Shown here: positions 34,808 to 44,814 of the stretch, piece by piece
Numbering within the stretch: position 1 is the stretch's first letter
How the letters are laid out: each line of letters opens with the position of its first letter
Assembly (NCBI GenBank): GCA_050043005.1
Contig: JBHJIZ010000062.1
Coordinates: 1 to 64,000 of the forward strand
Direction: 5' to 3'
Origin: Thermohalobaculum sp050043005
Lineage (GTDB): Bacteria > Pseudomonadota > Alphaproteobacteria > Rhodobacterales > Rhodobacteraceae
Length of the DNA: 64,000 nt
Notes under the pieces: generated by a model
The model's input: the letters and a program-made list of their open reading frames with translations, nothing else
What the model was told of the DNA's origin: nothing
The model's database searches: none
Made by a program: the position numbers and the translations under genes

Positions 34808-35704
34808 TCAAGATCTGGAACGCGCGACCTTTTGTTCGCGCCAGATGATCAGCAAGCCTGCGCCAACGACAAAGAGCACACCGGGAAACAGCGTATCCAC
34901 CGGGGCTTCGTCAAAGAACAGCCACCCGAGGCAGAAGACGATCAAAATGCCGGAGTACTCGAACGGGGCGAGCACCGAAGGGGCGGCCCGGCGATAGGCG
35001 AAGATCAGAAACAGGACGCCCAGCCCGCCGGAACAGCCCATGAGGGCGATGAGGCCAGCATCCGACCAGCTCTTGATCATCTGAACCTCACCTGACCCCA
35101 ACATCAAAAATGTGGCGCAGACCATAGCCGCGGCTGTTGCGTACAGGTTCACGACAGGCGCCGGAACAGCGCGGTCGATCCGGCGGATCAGGACCGAGGA
35201 GCTTGCATACCCGAAGGCGGCGCCGAGCGGCAGGAGTGCTGCAAGCGTAAAGGTATCGGACCCCGGACCCATGATCATGATGATCCCGACAAAGCCGATC
35301 AGAACCGCAGACCAACGCCACGCACCAACCCGTTCTCCCAGGATCGGAACCGAGAGCGCCGTGACAATCAGCGGCGATGCATAAACCAAAGTGCCTACAG
35401 TCGCGAACTCCAGTTCGAGAAGTGCGAAGTAAAAACAAACCTGAGCACCAGTCACAAGGACGCCGCGGAGCATCCCGATCGGCCATTGCCGCATCCTCAG
35501 CGAACGCCCGTTGCTATGCCAATCCGCGCTCGTCGCCAGCACCAGTAGCGACGGAACAAGGCCGAAGAAATTGCGCAGCGCCGCGAGCTGAAGGGTCGGA
35601 TACTCATCCGACAGCACCCGGATGATTACCGCCATGACATCGAGCAGGAAGATCCCGATCAAGATATACGCGATGGGGATCAACACAGGGGCGGCACGGC
35701 TCAT
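34808..35704 (-). CDS. DMT superfamily transporter (EamA family)
   Basis: A 298-residue protein with about ten membrane segments arranged as two EamA repeats. The first repeat ends near FATVGTLVYASPLIVTALSVPILGERVG, the usual pattern with a Pro in helix 4, and the second ends near PFEYSGILIVFCLGWLFFDE. It probably exports or imports a small metabolite by proton exchange; the substrate cannot be predicted. It converges with the chemoreceptor gene and is divergent from asd. Confidence 0.88.
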   Translation of the reverse strand: MSRAAPVLIPIAYILIGIFLLDVMAVIIRVLSDEYPTLQLAALRNFFGLVPSLLVLATSADWHSNGRSLRMRQWPIGMLRGVLVTGAQVCFYFALLELEFATVGTLVYASPLIVTALSVPILGERVGAWRWSAVLIGFVGIIMIMGPGSDTFTLAALLPLGAAFGYASSSVLIRRIDRAVPAPVVNLYATAAAMVCATFLMLGSGEVQMIKSWSDAGLIALMGCSGGLGVLFLIFAYRRAAPSVLAPFEYSGILIVFCLGWLFFDEAPVDTLFPGVLFVVGAGLLIIWREQKVARSRS

Positions 35705-35832
35705 CCAAGTGCCGTAGCAGGCAGGGACACCGACAGCTATCTGAATCGCGAACGCGCACTTTGCAGCCGTCCAGAAATCCTGTATGCCGCGCCGGTCCCG
35801 ATTGGGGACTCAGACACTCAAGGAATGGAGAA

Positions 35833-36858
35833 ATGGGTTATCGGATCGCCGTCGCAGGCGCCACCGGCAATGTGGGCCGCGAAATGCTGAATATCCTGGA
35901 CGAGCGGCAGTTCCCTGCCGACGAGGTCATCGCACTGGCCTCGCGCCGGTCGCAGGGCACAGAGGTCGGCTATGGCGATAAGACACTCAAATGCCAAGAC
36001 ATCGAGACATTCAACTGGTCCGGTGTTGACATGGCTCTCTTCGCTATCGGTTCCGGCCCAACCAAGGAGTACGCGCCACGCGCTGCGAAAGCAGGGTGTA
36101 TCGTCATCGATAACTCATCGCTCTACCGCTATGATCCGAGCATCCCGCTGATCGTTCCGGAAGTGAACCCGAACGATGTCGAGATGTATTCGAACAAGAA
36201 CATCATCGCGAACCCCAATTGTTCGACTGCGCAGATGGTCGTCGCTCTGAAGCCGTTGCACGACCGGGCACGTATCAAGCGCGTGGTTGTCTCGACGTAC
36301 CAGTCCGTCTCGGGCGCCGGGAAGGAAGGCATGGACGAACTTTGGGATCAGACCAAAGGCCTCTACGTCATCGGGCAGGAGAAAGAACCAGCGAAGTTCC
36401 AAAAGCAGATCGCCTTCAACGTGATCCCGCAGATCGACGACTTCATGGACGACGGGTCGTGCAAGGAAGAGTGGAAGATGGTGGTCGAGACCAAGAAGAT
36501 CGTCGACAAGTCGATCAAGGTCACAGCGACCACAGTGCGCGTTCCGACCTTTGTCGGGCATGCGGAAGCCATCAACATCGAGTTCGAGGATCCGCTGCCT
36601 GCGGATGAAGCGCGCGAAATCCTGCGTGAGAGCCCGGGGATCATTGTCATCGACAAGCGCGAGGACGGTGGATACGTCACCCCGGTCGAATGCGTCGGCG
36701 ATTACGCGACCTTCATCAGCCGTATCCGCGATGACATCACGGTCGAGAACGGCATCAACCTTTGGTGTGTAAGCGACAACCTTCGCAAGGGTGCGGCCCT
36801 CAATGCGGTGCAGATCGCCGAGCTTCTGGGGCGGCGCTGCCTGAAGAAAGCCGCGTGA
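35833..36858 (+). CDS. asd: Aspartate-semialdehyde dehydrogenase
   Basis: A 341-residue enzyme from ATG 35833 with GGAG upstream. It reduces beta-aspartyl phosphate to the semialdehyde with NADPH, the branch step to lysine/diaminopimelate, threonine and methionine. The Rossmann motif GATGNVG (9-15) and the catalytic Cys130 in NPNCST are visible, as are the substrate helices (FVGHAEAINIEFE with the catalytic His). The frame is open from 35761 but the earlier part has no homology pattern. Convergent with the T6SS kinase gene. Confidence 0.96.
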   Translation: MGYRIAVAGATGNVGREMLNILDERQFPADEVIALASRRSQGTEVGYGDKTLKCQDIETFNWSGVDMALFAIGSGPTKEYAPRAAKAGCIVIDNSSLYRYDPSIPLIVPEVNPNDVEMYSNKNIIANPNCSTAQMVVALKPLHDRARIKRVVVSTYQSVSGAGKEGMDELWDQTKGLYVIGQEKEPAKFQKQIAFNVIPQIDDFMDDGSCKEEWKMVVETKKIVDKSIKVTATTVRVPTFVGHAEAINIEFEDPLPADEAREILRESPGIIVIDKREDGGYVTPVECVGDYATFISRIRDDITVENGINLWCVSDNLRKGAALNAVQIAELLGRRCLKKAA

Positions 36859-36865
36859 TCCGATG

Positions 36866-36894
36866 CCATAGGGTGCGCTTGGCGGATCCTATGG
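36866..36894. terminator. Possible shared terminator between asd and the T6SS kinase gene
   Basis: CCATAGG (36866-36872) and CCTATGG (36888-36894) form an inverted repeat in the 37-base gap between two convergent genes. There is no T-run, and the loop is long, so it may be only partly active. Position is the main argument. Confidence 0.35.
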
Positions 36895-36895
36895 T

Positions 36896-39829
36896 TCACT
36901 CCATCGTGAAATAGCCAAGTGCGAGGGACGCATTGCCTTGCTGGGCGGCTCCAAGCAGCCGCTCGATCCCTGCACTGGGGTCGACCGTAGCACCCGGGCG
37001 AGGCTTGGCGGCAATCAGGATCTGCCCTCCTGTTCCGGCCATTTCGATTGAGAACCCGGTTTCGCTGCCAACGGTCTGCAGTTCATCGCTAAGATCGTGC
37101 AGGCCGCCCTGACTGTCATAGAGGAACAGTTTCGCGCCACTCCCGCCCTGGAGTTTTCCTTCGAGCCGGTCATTCCCGGAAAGCTCATCGCGCGTCAGCG
37201 TGATGACGAGGGCATTGTCCAGAGCGGCCGCGCCAACCTGATCAAGCGCGTAGATCAGCGGGCACTGATCCTCTGAGATCAGGCGGACATTGAAGTCGGC
37301 CTCGAAACCCATGTCGCGAATGAAGTCGTCGTTGAGCTTGTAAATCCTGTCAATCGCGCTTTCGGCGGCGAAGACTTCGACAATTGCCGACGTCTCCGTC
37401 AACACATCGGGCCGTGACAAGGTGCAGGTGCCGCCCGGATAATCCGAGATGTAGCGCCAGGCGCGCAAATTATCTTTGGTGGACGCCACGGTCAGGGTGA
37501 TTTCGATCGCATCTGATAGCTGACCGTCCGGGTCGCGAGCGGCAAGGCGAACCGGGAAGCTGCCATACTCCAACGGTGTTCCGGACAGCAGGACACGGCC
37601 TTCGCTGGTCACTTGCGCCGCGACGCCAGCGGGCAGAAAGCCATCAATCTCGAGGCTGAGATTCTGCGCACCGGACTCATCAAAGATTTCTGCGACAAGC
37701 GCTTCCATCGGCACATTACGCGCAAGACCCAAAGGTGCGGGTTGCCGGTTCAGGATCGTCGGTGCTTCGCTTGGCGGCCGGGCAGCCAAATCCAAGTTGG
37801 AACCGGCATCGCTTGGAGCCTGTGTCGGTCCCAGCAGGTTACCGCTCTGAGCGCTTCCTCCCGTCGATTGAATCTGATACGTACCGCCCGAACTGCCCTT
37901 TGAATGACTGGTCGAACCGCCGTTCCCGCCGGGCGGAGATGGCGCAAGCAGGCTGTTGGACAGCCGACTAACCGACGGTTCCTGCGAGATGTCCGCCTGA
38001 ACTTCTGCTTCGGACTCCGGATCACGCGGCTGTACGGTTGATGACCCGATGCCTGGTGTGACAGAGGGTGTACCGAGACCTGTACCCCCGCCGGTGGTCG
38101 GCAACGCGAGACCTTCGGTAGAGCCGCTGCCGCCAGTCGATATTCCTGAAGATGCCCCACTTGAAGGTACCGTCGGCTGCAGCGTTGCAACGGAAGATGT
38201 GGTGATGTTCGGCCCCGCCGACGCGGTGTCTTGATGAGTATCCCCGGTCGTCAAGTTCGGCGCTTGAAGGGCACCGCCGCTTGTCGGGTCTGACGGCGTC
38301 GTCGCACCGGTGGAGAGCGGAGCACTCGATACACCGTCGTCTCCAGTCGTAGGCGCAAGACCGCTCAATCCAGAGTCTGTCGGCGCGTTTGTCGGCAGCG
38401 TAAGCCCCCCGGTGGGCTCAGATGGTCGATCAGGTTCCGCCAAAGCTATGATCGCGCGCTCAACCTTGATCTGGAGTGGAAGCCTTGCGGACGTGTCGCC
38501 AGGTCCATTCGCCAAAATCGTCACACTGTAGGTGCCCGTCGTCGTTGGCACGCCGACGATCCTCGACGTTCCATCCGTAGATGGTTGAAATGTCAGACCA
38601 GGTGGCATCGATCCAAGCGCCGTGATCGAAAGGGCGGACTTGTCTCCCGGATACACGAACGCTGGCGTTGACCAATCGAACGTTTGCCCGATGATTGCGG
38701 GTGGGACCGAAGCGGGCGAGGACGGCGCCGCAAGTGCTGCCACAGTGTCGGAACCGGTATCCTGAATGAGTGTCCCGGTTCCACCGTCAGGCGCTGGCGT
38801 CTGTTGCTGCTCCGGACCCAGAAGAACAACACCTGCAACGGCGGCTGCAGCCACGGCGCCGCCGCCTAGGCCAATGAGTGCCCAGGGCGTTCCTTTTTTC
38901 TTTTCACCTTTGCCCGCCTGCGCCTCACGCAGACGGTCACGCGGGTGCAACCCAGCAGCCGACCCCTTCGGTGCCGCAGCGACTGCTCCCACACTATCGG
39001 CTGCGTCCCAATTGGCGACCTCTTCCAGATCCGCAGGACGATCTGCCGGGTCAGGCTGGAGCATCCACTCGAGCAGTGGTCGCACAAAAATCGGGACCTC
39101 TGACAGGTCGGGAACAACCCTGCGCTTCTCGGTAACCTCAACGTGGGTCCCCCCCATTGGCAGGGGGCGTCCGACCGCCGCTTCGGCAAACACGAGGCCA
39201 AGCGAGTAGATGTCAGATTTTGCAGTCACTTCGCCGGTCGCCAGACCGAGTTGCTCGGGCGAGACGTAGTTCAGCTTTCCAGCGAAACCGGATCCGATAA
39301 GCGTGCCTTCAGAGGTGGTCGATTTGGCGATGCCGAAATCGATTATTTTCGCATCCTCGACTTTGTCATGGACCAGGATGATGTTGTCCGACGAGATGTC
39401 GCGGTGGATCACACCTTTTTTGTGAGCGGCATGCAGTCCGCCTGCGATCCGCTTGCGCAGGACCGTGAGTTCGTCTTCGGAAAGCGCGCCTTTCTCAATC
39501 AAGCGATCACCGAGCGCCGGACCACCCGCAAACTCCATCGCCATGTACGGGCGGTTCAGATCAGGATCGACCGAGAATGCAAAGTAACGGACAATCGCTT
39601 CGTGGTAGACATCGAAGAGGGTGTTCGCCTCCTTCCGGAACAGTTCCAGGATCAGGTCATTGTTCGCGTGCTCGGGCAGGATCATTTTGATCGCGACCTT
39701 CTGGCCCGTCGCGATCTGCTTACCAATGTAAACCTCGCCCATGCCCCCCATGGCGATGCGCTTGCCGAGCTCATACATCCCGTTAAGCGTGGTTCCTTCT
39801 GGAACGCCACCGCCACTCACCTGGGTCAT
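36896..39829 (-). CDS. ppkA: T6SS-associated Ser/Thr protein kinase with periplasmic Ig-like domains
   Basis: A 977-residue membrane kinase; AGAGG precedes ATG 39829. The kinase domain has a glycine loop (24-34), Lys48 in VAIK, HRDISSDN (142-149) and DFG (164-166). One membrane helix near 305-340 follows a basic KGEKKK. Outside it are an Ig-like domain (FVYPGDKSALSITALGSMPPGL, typical of putative He-PIG domains), a long Ser/Gly/Thr/Pro-rich stretch (about 470-680), a second Ig-like unit and an unknown C-terminal domain. In the threonine phosphorylation pathway PpkA phosphorylates the FHA protein to turn on the T6SS. The usual HRDxK Lys is Ser146. Confidence 0.88.
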   Translation of the reverse strand: MTQVSGGGVPEGTTLNGMYELGKRIAMGGMGEVYIGKQIATGQKVAIKMILPEHANNDLILELFRKEANTLFDVYHEAIVRYFAFSVDPDLNRPYMAMEFAGGPALGDRLIEKGALSEDELTVLRKRIAGGLHAAHKKGVIHRDISSDNIILVHDKVEDAKIIDFGIAKSTTSEGTLIGSGFAGKLNYVSPEQLGLATGEVTAKSDIYSLGLVFAEAAVGRPLPMGGTHVEVTEKRRVVPDLSEVPIFVRPLLEWMLQPDPADRPADLEEVANWDAADSVGAVAAAPKGSAAGLHPRDRLREAQAGKGEKKKGTPWALIGLGGGAVAAAAVAGVVLLGPEQQQTPAPDGGTGTLIQDTGSDTVAALAAPSSPASVPPAIIGQTFDWSTPAFVYPGDKSALSITALGSMPPGLTFQPSTDGTSRIVGVPTTTGTYSVTILANGPGDTSARLPLQIKVERAIIALAEPDRPSEPTGGLTLPTNAPTDSGLSGLAPTTGDDGVSSAPLSTGATTPSDPTSGGALQAPNLTTGDTHQDTASAGPNITTSSVATLQPTVPSSGASSGISTGGSGSTEGLALPTTGGGTGLGTPSVTPGIGSSTVQPRDPESEAEVQADISQEPSVSRLSNSLLAPSPPGGNGGSTSHSKGSSGGTYQIQSTGGSAQSGNLLGPTQAPSDAGSNLDLAARPPSEAPTILNRQPAPLGLARNVPMEALVAEIFDESGAQNLSLEIDGFLPAGVAAQVTSEGRVLLSGTPLEYGSFPVRLAARDPDGQLSDAIEITLTVASTKDNLRAWRYISDYPGGTCTLSRPDVLTETSAIVEVFAAESAIDRIYKLNDDFIRDMGFEADFNVRLISEDQCPLIYALDQVGAAALDNALVITLTRDELSGNDRLEGKLQGGSGAKLFLYDSQGGLHDLSDELQTVGSETGFSIEMAGTGGQILIAAKPRPGATVDPSAGIERLLGAAQQGNASLALGYFTME

Positions 39830-39851
39830 ATCAATCCTCTGTCCGTCATGG

Positions 39852-40604
39852 CTATCCCGGCGCGATCGCCGTTACCCCGCTGCAGGTAATCTGTATCACC
39901 GTCACGTTATCCTTGGCGCCTCGTTCGAGCGTTGTCGAGATCATTGAGTCGACAGCACGATCCAACGGGCGCCTGAGAGCAAAACGCTCAATCTCGTGGT
40001 CTTCGACATGCTCTGTCAGACCATCGGAACAGATGACAAACACATCTCCGTGCTCGACGCGACCCTGAACCATCTCAAGCTCGGGTTCGTCAAAAACACC
40101 AATCGCACGGGTAATCACGTTCTTTCTTGGCCAAGTCCTGGCCTCTTCCGCCGTGATAGTACCACGATCAACCAATTCCTGCGCCTCGGTATGATCGCGC
40201 GTGATCTGTTCGATCCGACTGTAGCGAACCCGGTACACCCGGCTGTCACCCGACCACACACATGCGTAGGCGTCCTCGAAGATTACAAGTGCCGCCAACT
40301 GTCAGCCGAGCACAGTTCCGGGACCGCGGTTCTCTGCTGTTTCGCGGAGCGTCTTGTTCGCGACGATGACCTTGTCTTCGATCGCTGTCAGCAGAGCCGG
40401 CGCGCTCTCGGCCTTGGAGATTCCTTCGAGTTCCGCGACAAGTGTCTGGCTTGCAAAATCGCCCGCATCATGTCCGCCCATACCGTCGGCAACAACCCAG
40501 AGACCGACCTCTGGCTTGATCAAGTAACTGTCCTCGTTGAGCTTCCGAACGCGCCCGGGGTCGCTGGCGCCCTCGCTCTCGATCCGGAATCCCCCCTGCA
40601 ACAT
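39852..40604 (-). pseudogene. pppA: T6SS PP2C-family protein phosphatase, split by an in-frame TGA
   Basis: The reading frame from ATG 40604 to the stop at 39852 gives a full-length (about 250 codons) PP2C phosphatase, except that codon 101 is TGA (40304-40302). The first part has the metal-binding NED (RKLNEDSYL) and DGMGGH motifs; the second, in the same frame, has SGDSRVYR, CSDGL and KDNVTV. All catalytic Asp residues are kept. At the interrupted place relatives read like G-S-T-V-A-L-L, here G-stop-Q-L-A-A-L, so TCA to TGA could explain it. A TTG two codons downstream might restart translation. The stop may be a real mutation or a base error. In T6SS loci this enzyme reverses PpkA. Confidence 0.8.
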
Positions 40605-40606
40605 GG

Positions 40607-41260
40607 TTACCCCCCCGATCCCAAGTTTGGCTCTTCGGTTCGTCCAGCTGTCAACAGCATGGCATATTCGAGCGCAGAGGGCAGCCCCCGCCACATATGC
40701 GCCTGCGCCGGGATGACACCATCGGGAGATGCGGGAACCCACCAAAAGCTGAGCGGGTCGTAGAAATCCCGTTGGTGTGCCAAGCGTAAATCCGCCAACG
40801 CAGAGTTGTGGTCACTCCTGTCGTTTGGGCCCGAGCTTACTTCGGGCTCCGGCAGGGTCGATGCGTGCTCCAGAAGCGCAGGGTATGTGCCATCTTCGGC
40901 GAGTGCCGACAACAGGGCCTGCTCTACAGCATCGAACCACGTGTCTTGCGGGTTAATCTCGGGGGCATCGAGACGGTTTTCGCCACTCCACGTCATGAAG
41001 AGGGGAAAGTACCTTCCAACGCCGTCGACCGAGGGCATAACGGCACCGAGCGTCGTGCGGCCGACCACGGAGGCGCCGAGCCAGAAACGCCAGATCGGAG
41101 CACAAAGATAAAGATCGAGCCAAGCATCGCCGAGCTGCGCTTGGCTGTTCTGCAAGCACTGCTGAATCCACGGATCCACCATCGCCATGAGATTCGGATC
41201 CATACCATGCTGGACATAGTCCCGCTGGTCAGGAAGCTTGCCAAAGACGCCGACGCCCAT
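40607..41260 (-). CDS. tagF: T6SS-associated protein TagF
   Basis: A 217-residue protein from ATG 41260, which lies just after the tssM stop; the open frame upstream overlaps tssM and is rejected. The N-terminus MGVGVFGKLPDQRDYV and the later DPLSFWW are typical of TagF/ImpM. In Pseudomonas TagF blocks firing by holding the FHA protein and is relieved by other signals; the role is carried over from the family. Two bases separate its stop from the phosphatase start, so the two are coupled. Confidence 0.9.
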   Translation of the reverse strand: MGVGVFGKLPDQRDYVQHGMDPNLMAMVDPWIQQCLQNSQAQLGDAWLDLYLCAPIWRFWLGASVVGRTTLGAVMPSVDGVGRYFPLFMTWSGENRLDAPEINPQDTWFDAVEQALLSALAEDGTYPALLEHASTLPEPEVSSGPNDRSDHNSALADLRLAHQRDFYDPLSFWWVPASPDGVIPAQAHMWRGLPSALEYAMLLTAGRTEEPNLGSGG

Positions 41261-41268
41261 GCGCCGCC

Positions 41269-44200
41269 TCAGAGCCCCCGTGGGCAACGGAACTGAGACA
41301 GTGCCGGAAGACCGAACGGATTGACAGAACTGTCGGCGCGCATCGAGAAGATCGCCTCGCGTCCACCAATGTTGAACTGAACGACCATGTTGCCGCCGAG
41401 CCTGGAACCGTTCTTCGAGACGACGCGGAACAGGCTCCAATCGCTGGCCTCCGATATCCGGTTCGTCTCGCCCGAGAGCTCTGGCGTCACCGCGACCTCG
41501 ATCCGGCCGCCACCGGGTCCCGGCCACCGCATGCGCGTTGGACGCGGAGCACCGTGTGCGTAATTCACTTTCTGCCCGTCGAAGTCGAAGATCACTGATG
41601 TCGCATTTGCGCTGAGTGTCTCGGGCGTCATCGTGAAGTTCACTTCGGCCGATCCCGCTGGGAAGAACGCCTGGCGTATTTCTTCTGCCCGCTGGAACTG
41701 GCGGAGTGCCTGGTTCGAAAGCTGACGCGACAAGGCCGTGTCACCGCGCCAGCGCCATGTCGCGCTAGACCGGTCGACCATGCCCGCCAACTTCTGATCG
41801 AAGAACCGGTTCATGATACCGCCGCCGGAAAACAGACGTGTGAAATCGCCGATCGTGACCTCGCGCGCAGCACCCGGGAAGAACGGATAGTTGTTTTGGA
41901 CGACCGAAAGGCATTGCTGCAGGAGTTCGTCGCCAAGCGCTAGATTGAGCTGGGACTTCATCGAGCCGAGCGTCATTCCCTTGAGCTCACCCGCTGTTGC
42001 TTCGGCCATTTCAGCAATCATGCCCGGCATTCTGGGTGTTTCCGCTTCGAGGGCCTGAAGCTCCTGCTGCAGCTTCTGCGCGCCGTGCTCGCGGGCCGCG
42101 CCACCAGCCTGCATTTCGTTCATGGCCTGGTAGAGGTTGTTGAAACGCGCGATCAGGTTATCCACGGGCGACGCGGGTCCGCCAGCTTCTCCTGCAAATT
42201 CATGGATCTGCTTGAAGTGAGCCTCGACGCGTTCACCGTAGTTGATCGCGGCTGCTTCACCTTGGGCAGCCAGCGCATCCTGTGCCGCAGCACCCGCCAC
42301 CCGACCGAGCGCACCAGCGGGTTTGAGCGCCTTTTTTAGTGCCTTGGCGCCCTCCCTGTCCGCAGCATCGCCCGCCGCACCGGTATCCGCACCTTCCTCG
42401 ACCTTTGTGAGCTGGGTTTCGGCAGTGCCCGCTTGCAGAAGCTGCTTCAGCGGCGAGGTTGGCGCTGCAAGCGCGCTCATCACCGTAAGATCGCTGCCAC
42501 CGCCAACGGATGCGATCTTCACGCGTGAAAGCTGCTGATCCCATTCGCTGATGAAGTCGTTTCGGTAAAGCGTCATCAGATCAGCCCGGATCGTACGGAA
42601 CTGAGCCTCGATTGCAGATTGTTCTCCGACATCTCCGAGCACCCAGCGCTCGTTCTTCGCCCGTTCGACCATTGGTTCGATCTGGCCTAGGAAGCCTTCG
42701 TGGAAGCCTTCGTAGGTGAAGAAACCCGGAATCTCGACCTGGTCGAGCGGAGCGCCATCGCGAGTCTCGAACACCAATGCCGAGTCCGGTCCACCGCGCT
42801 CAGAAGCGAGCCAGGTGTCGTAACCGGCGGAGTCTGCGCGCGTTTTGATCAGGGTATATGCACGATCCGCTACGGGCATCCGAGCCAGCGTTCGCTGCGA
42901 TTGCTGCACCAACGGGCCGTTCAAAGGGACCGCCGAGGTTGGCCGTTCGAGCGCCGCCTCGAGATGCTCCATCAAGCGCTCGCGCCCCTTGACGTTCGCA
43001 GCACCCGGATAGAGCCGCGACCAGTCGCGGGCCATCCACGTTTTGACCAGATCCTCGTCCATCTTCGCCTGGCCACCCAGCATCAGATAGACTTTGAGTC
43101 CCTCGTAGATCACCACCGGATTGTTGAGGTTGGCCTTGAGCTGTTCCTCAAGTCGATAGATCAAGCGCGGTGTGAACAGACAATCCAGCCCATCGCGATA
43201 GGACGAGATGTTGGAATCCTGAAGACGTTCGTGCTGGCTGAGACCCAGACCTTCCGTAAACGGAATCTCACCGCCAACAGACGCATATCCCAACGGCATC
43301 CGCCGCAGGTTGTCGAGCGGTTCCAGCACAGTATGCAGGTCGCCGTCGCCGATCTTGACCTCGTTGATCAGGTTCACCGCCTTTTCGCGGTAGTTATTGA
43401 CCGAACGCTCGACCTGATCCTGAAGGTTTGCGTTCTGGAGATAGCTGTAGCCCCACAGACCGCCGATCCCGATCGCGCCCAGGAACAGCGCCACATAACT
43501 TGTCGTCTTAAGGAGAAATGCGCGCCGAACGTGCCTGAGGTTGGTCGACACCCATCCGGCTTCCGAAAAAACAACCTTCTGCAAAAGATCGGTCAGGAAG
43601 AAGCTTTTGCCCTTACCGGAAAACGCAACCGATTGGGCACCCTGAGCGCCGAAGTTCCGGCTGAGTGCCCCAAGGACCCGGTCGATCGGTGTCCCTTCCT
43701 GCGTGCCGGAGGTGAAATACACGCCGCGCAACGCAGCATCGGCTTGATAGCGTGTCGGTTCAAAGACCTCGAGCAGGAAGCTGTTGACGGTGTCTTTGAG
43801 GGACGCCATTTGCGTCGGGAAGCCGAAGGCGCGGCTGCGCGCGTGCGGGTCTGGCTCGCTCGCCATGCGGTCCGACAATTGAGCCGACAGCGCCAGCATC
43901 AGTTCGTCGAACTCATCCGGGAAGTTCGCCACCATGTTGTCGGTGCGATCCTTCGGCTTGAACGTGGTCCCCCAAACGATCGCGCGTTGTTGGTCGGCAA
44001 GGTCTCCGAAGAAATCCATGAAGCCGGATACAAGATCCATCTTCGTCAGCACGAAGTAGACCGGGAAGCTGATGTTGAGCCGTTCGTGTAACTCGTCCAA
44101 ACGCCGACGGATCGCCGCTGCATGCGCTCGCTTCTCATGATCGGGCAAGGTCATAAGATCTTCGATCGAGATACAGATCAGCACGCCATTGATCGGCTGG

Positions 44201-44787
44201 CGTGGCCGGTTCTCGGCCAGCATGTCGAGAAAACCGATCCAGCTTTTCGCCGTGGCGTCGTTTTCGGCGACATTGTCTTGGGTCGTGTACTTGCCCGCAG
44301 TATCGATCAAAACGGCGTCTTCCGTGAACCACCAATCGCAGTGACGGGTTCCACCAGTTCCGGCGATTGCCTCCGCACCTCCGGCGCCGGCGAGCGGGAA
44401 CTTCAAACCCGAGTTGACGAGCGCGGTCGTCTTACCGGAGCCCGGCGGTCCAATGATGATGTACCAGGGCAGATCATAGAGATATGCGCTACCTCCACGG
44501 GTGGAGGAACGCTTGAGGGTCGACATCGCATCCTGCATCTTCTCGCGCAGGATAGGTGTCTCGTCCGGAACCCCGACAATGTTCTCTTCGAGCGCTTTCG
44601 ATTGCTTGCGTCGGCGCAGGATACGGACAAGCCAAACAAGCCCGGCGATCAGCCAGAACGACCCGATGATGAGAAGCTGGTAAAGAAGATCGTCCAGACC
44701 TATCAGCGGGCCGACCAACCAGACCAAAGCGCTGAGAGCGATCAGGCCGAGAAGCGTAAAGACAACAACCCAGATACTGCGGCTCAT
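41269..44787 (-). CDS. tssM: T6SS membrane complex protein TssM (IcmF)
   Basis: A 1172-residue inner-membrane protein, the main part of the T6SS trans-envelope channel. Two N-terminal membrane helices (about 6-27 and 36-56) precede a cytoplasmic NTPase-like domain with Walker A GPPGSGKTT near residue 113. Another membrane helix near 430 is followed by the large periplasmic part that binds TssJ. The Walker motif is intact, so ATP binding is possible. An Ala/Gly/Glu-rich insertion lies near 800-880. It is 27 bases downstream of tssL. Confidence 0.95.
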   Translation of the reverse strand: MSRSIWVVVFTLLGLIALSALVWLVGPLIGLDDLLYQLLIIGSFWLIAGLVWLVRILRRRKQSKALEENIVGVPDETPILREKMQDAMSTLKRSSTRGGSAYLYDLPWYIIIGPPGSGKTTALVNSGLKFPLAGAGGAEAIAGTGGTRHCDWWFTEDAVLIDTAGKYTTQDNVAENDATAKSWIGFLDMLAENRPRQPINGVLICISIEDLMTLPDHEKRAHAAAIRRRLDELHERLNISFPVYFVLTKMDLVSGFMDFFGDLADQQRAIVWGTTFKPKDRTDNMVANFPDEFDELMLALSAQLSDRMASEPDPHARSRAFGFPTQMASLKDTVNSFLLEVFEPTRYQADAALRGVYFTSGTQEGTPIDRVLGALSRNFGAQGAQSVAFSGKGKSFFLTDLLQKVVFSEAGWVSTNLRHVRRAFLLKTTSYVALFLGAIGIGGLWGYSYLQNANLQDQVERSVNNYREKAVNLINEVKIGDGDLHTVLEPLDNLRRMPLGYASVGGEIPFTEGLGLSQHERLQDSNISSYRDGLDCLFTPRLIYRLEEQLKANLNNPVVIYEGLKVYLMLGGQAKMDEDLVKTWMARDWSRLYPGAANVKGRERLMEHLEAALERPTSAVPLNGPLVQQSQRTLARMPVADRAYTLIKTRADSAGYDTWLASERGGPDSALVFETRDGAPLDQVEIPGFFTYEGFHEGFLGQIEPMVERAKNERWVLGDVGEQSAIEAQFRTIRADLMTLYRNDFISEWDQQLSRVKIASVGGGSDLTVMSALAAPTSPLKQLLQAGTAETQLTKVEEGADTGAAGDAADREGAKALKKALKPAGALGRVAGAAAQDALAAQGEAAAINYGERVEAHFKQIHEFAGEAGGPASPVDNLIARFNNLYQAMNEMQAGGAAREHGAQKLQQELQALEAETPRMPGMIAEMAEATAGELKGMTLGSMKSQLNLALGDELLQQCLSVVQNNYPFFPGAAREVTIGDFTRLFSGGGIMNRFFDQKLAGMVDRSSATWRWRGDTALSRQLSNQALRQFQRAEEIRQAFFPAGSAEVNFTMTPETLSANATSVIFDFDGQKVNYAHGAPRPTRMRWPGPGGGRIEVAVTPELSGETNRISEASDWSLFRVVSKNGSRLGGNMVVQFNIGGREAIFSMRADSSVNPFGLPALSQFRCPRGL

Positions 44788-44814
44788 GGATTTATCCTTC
44801 TGGATATCGAGCGA

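Noticed and set aside
40302..40304. TGA in pppA as a selenocysteine codon
   Set aside because: It stands where relatives have an ordinary small residue away from the metal site, and no SECIS-like hairpin is obvious directly after it.
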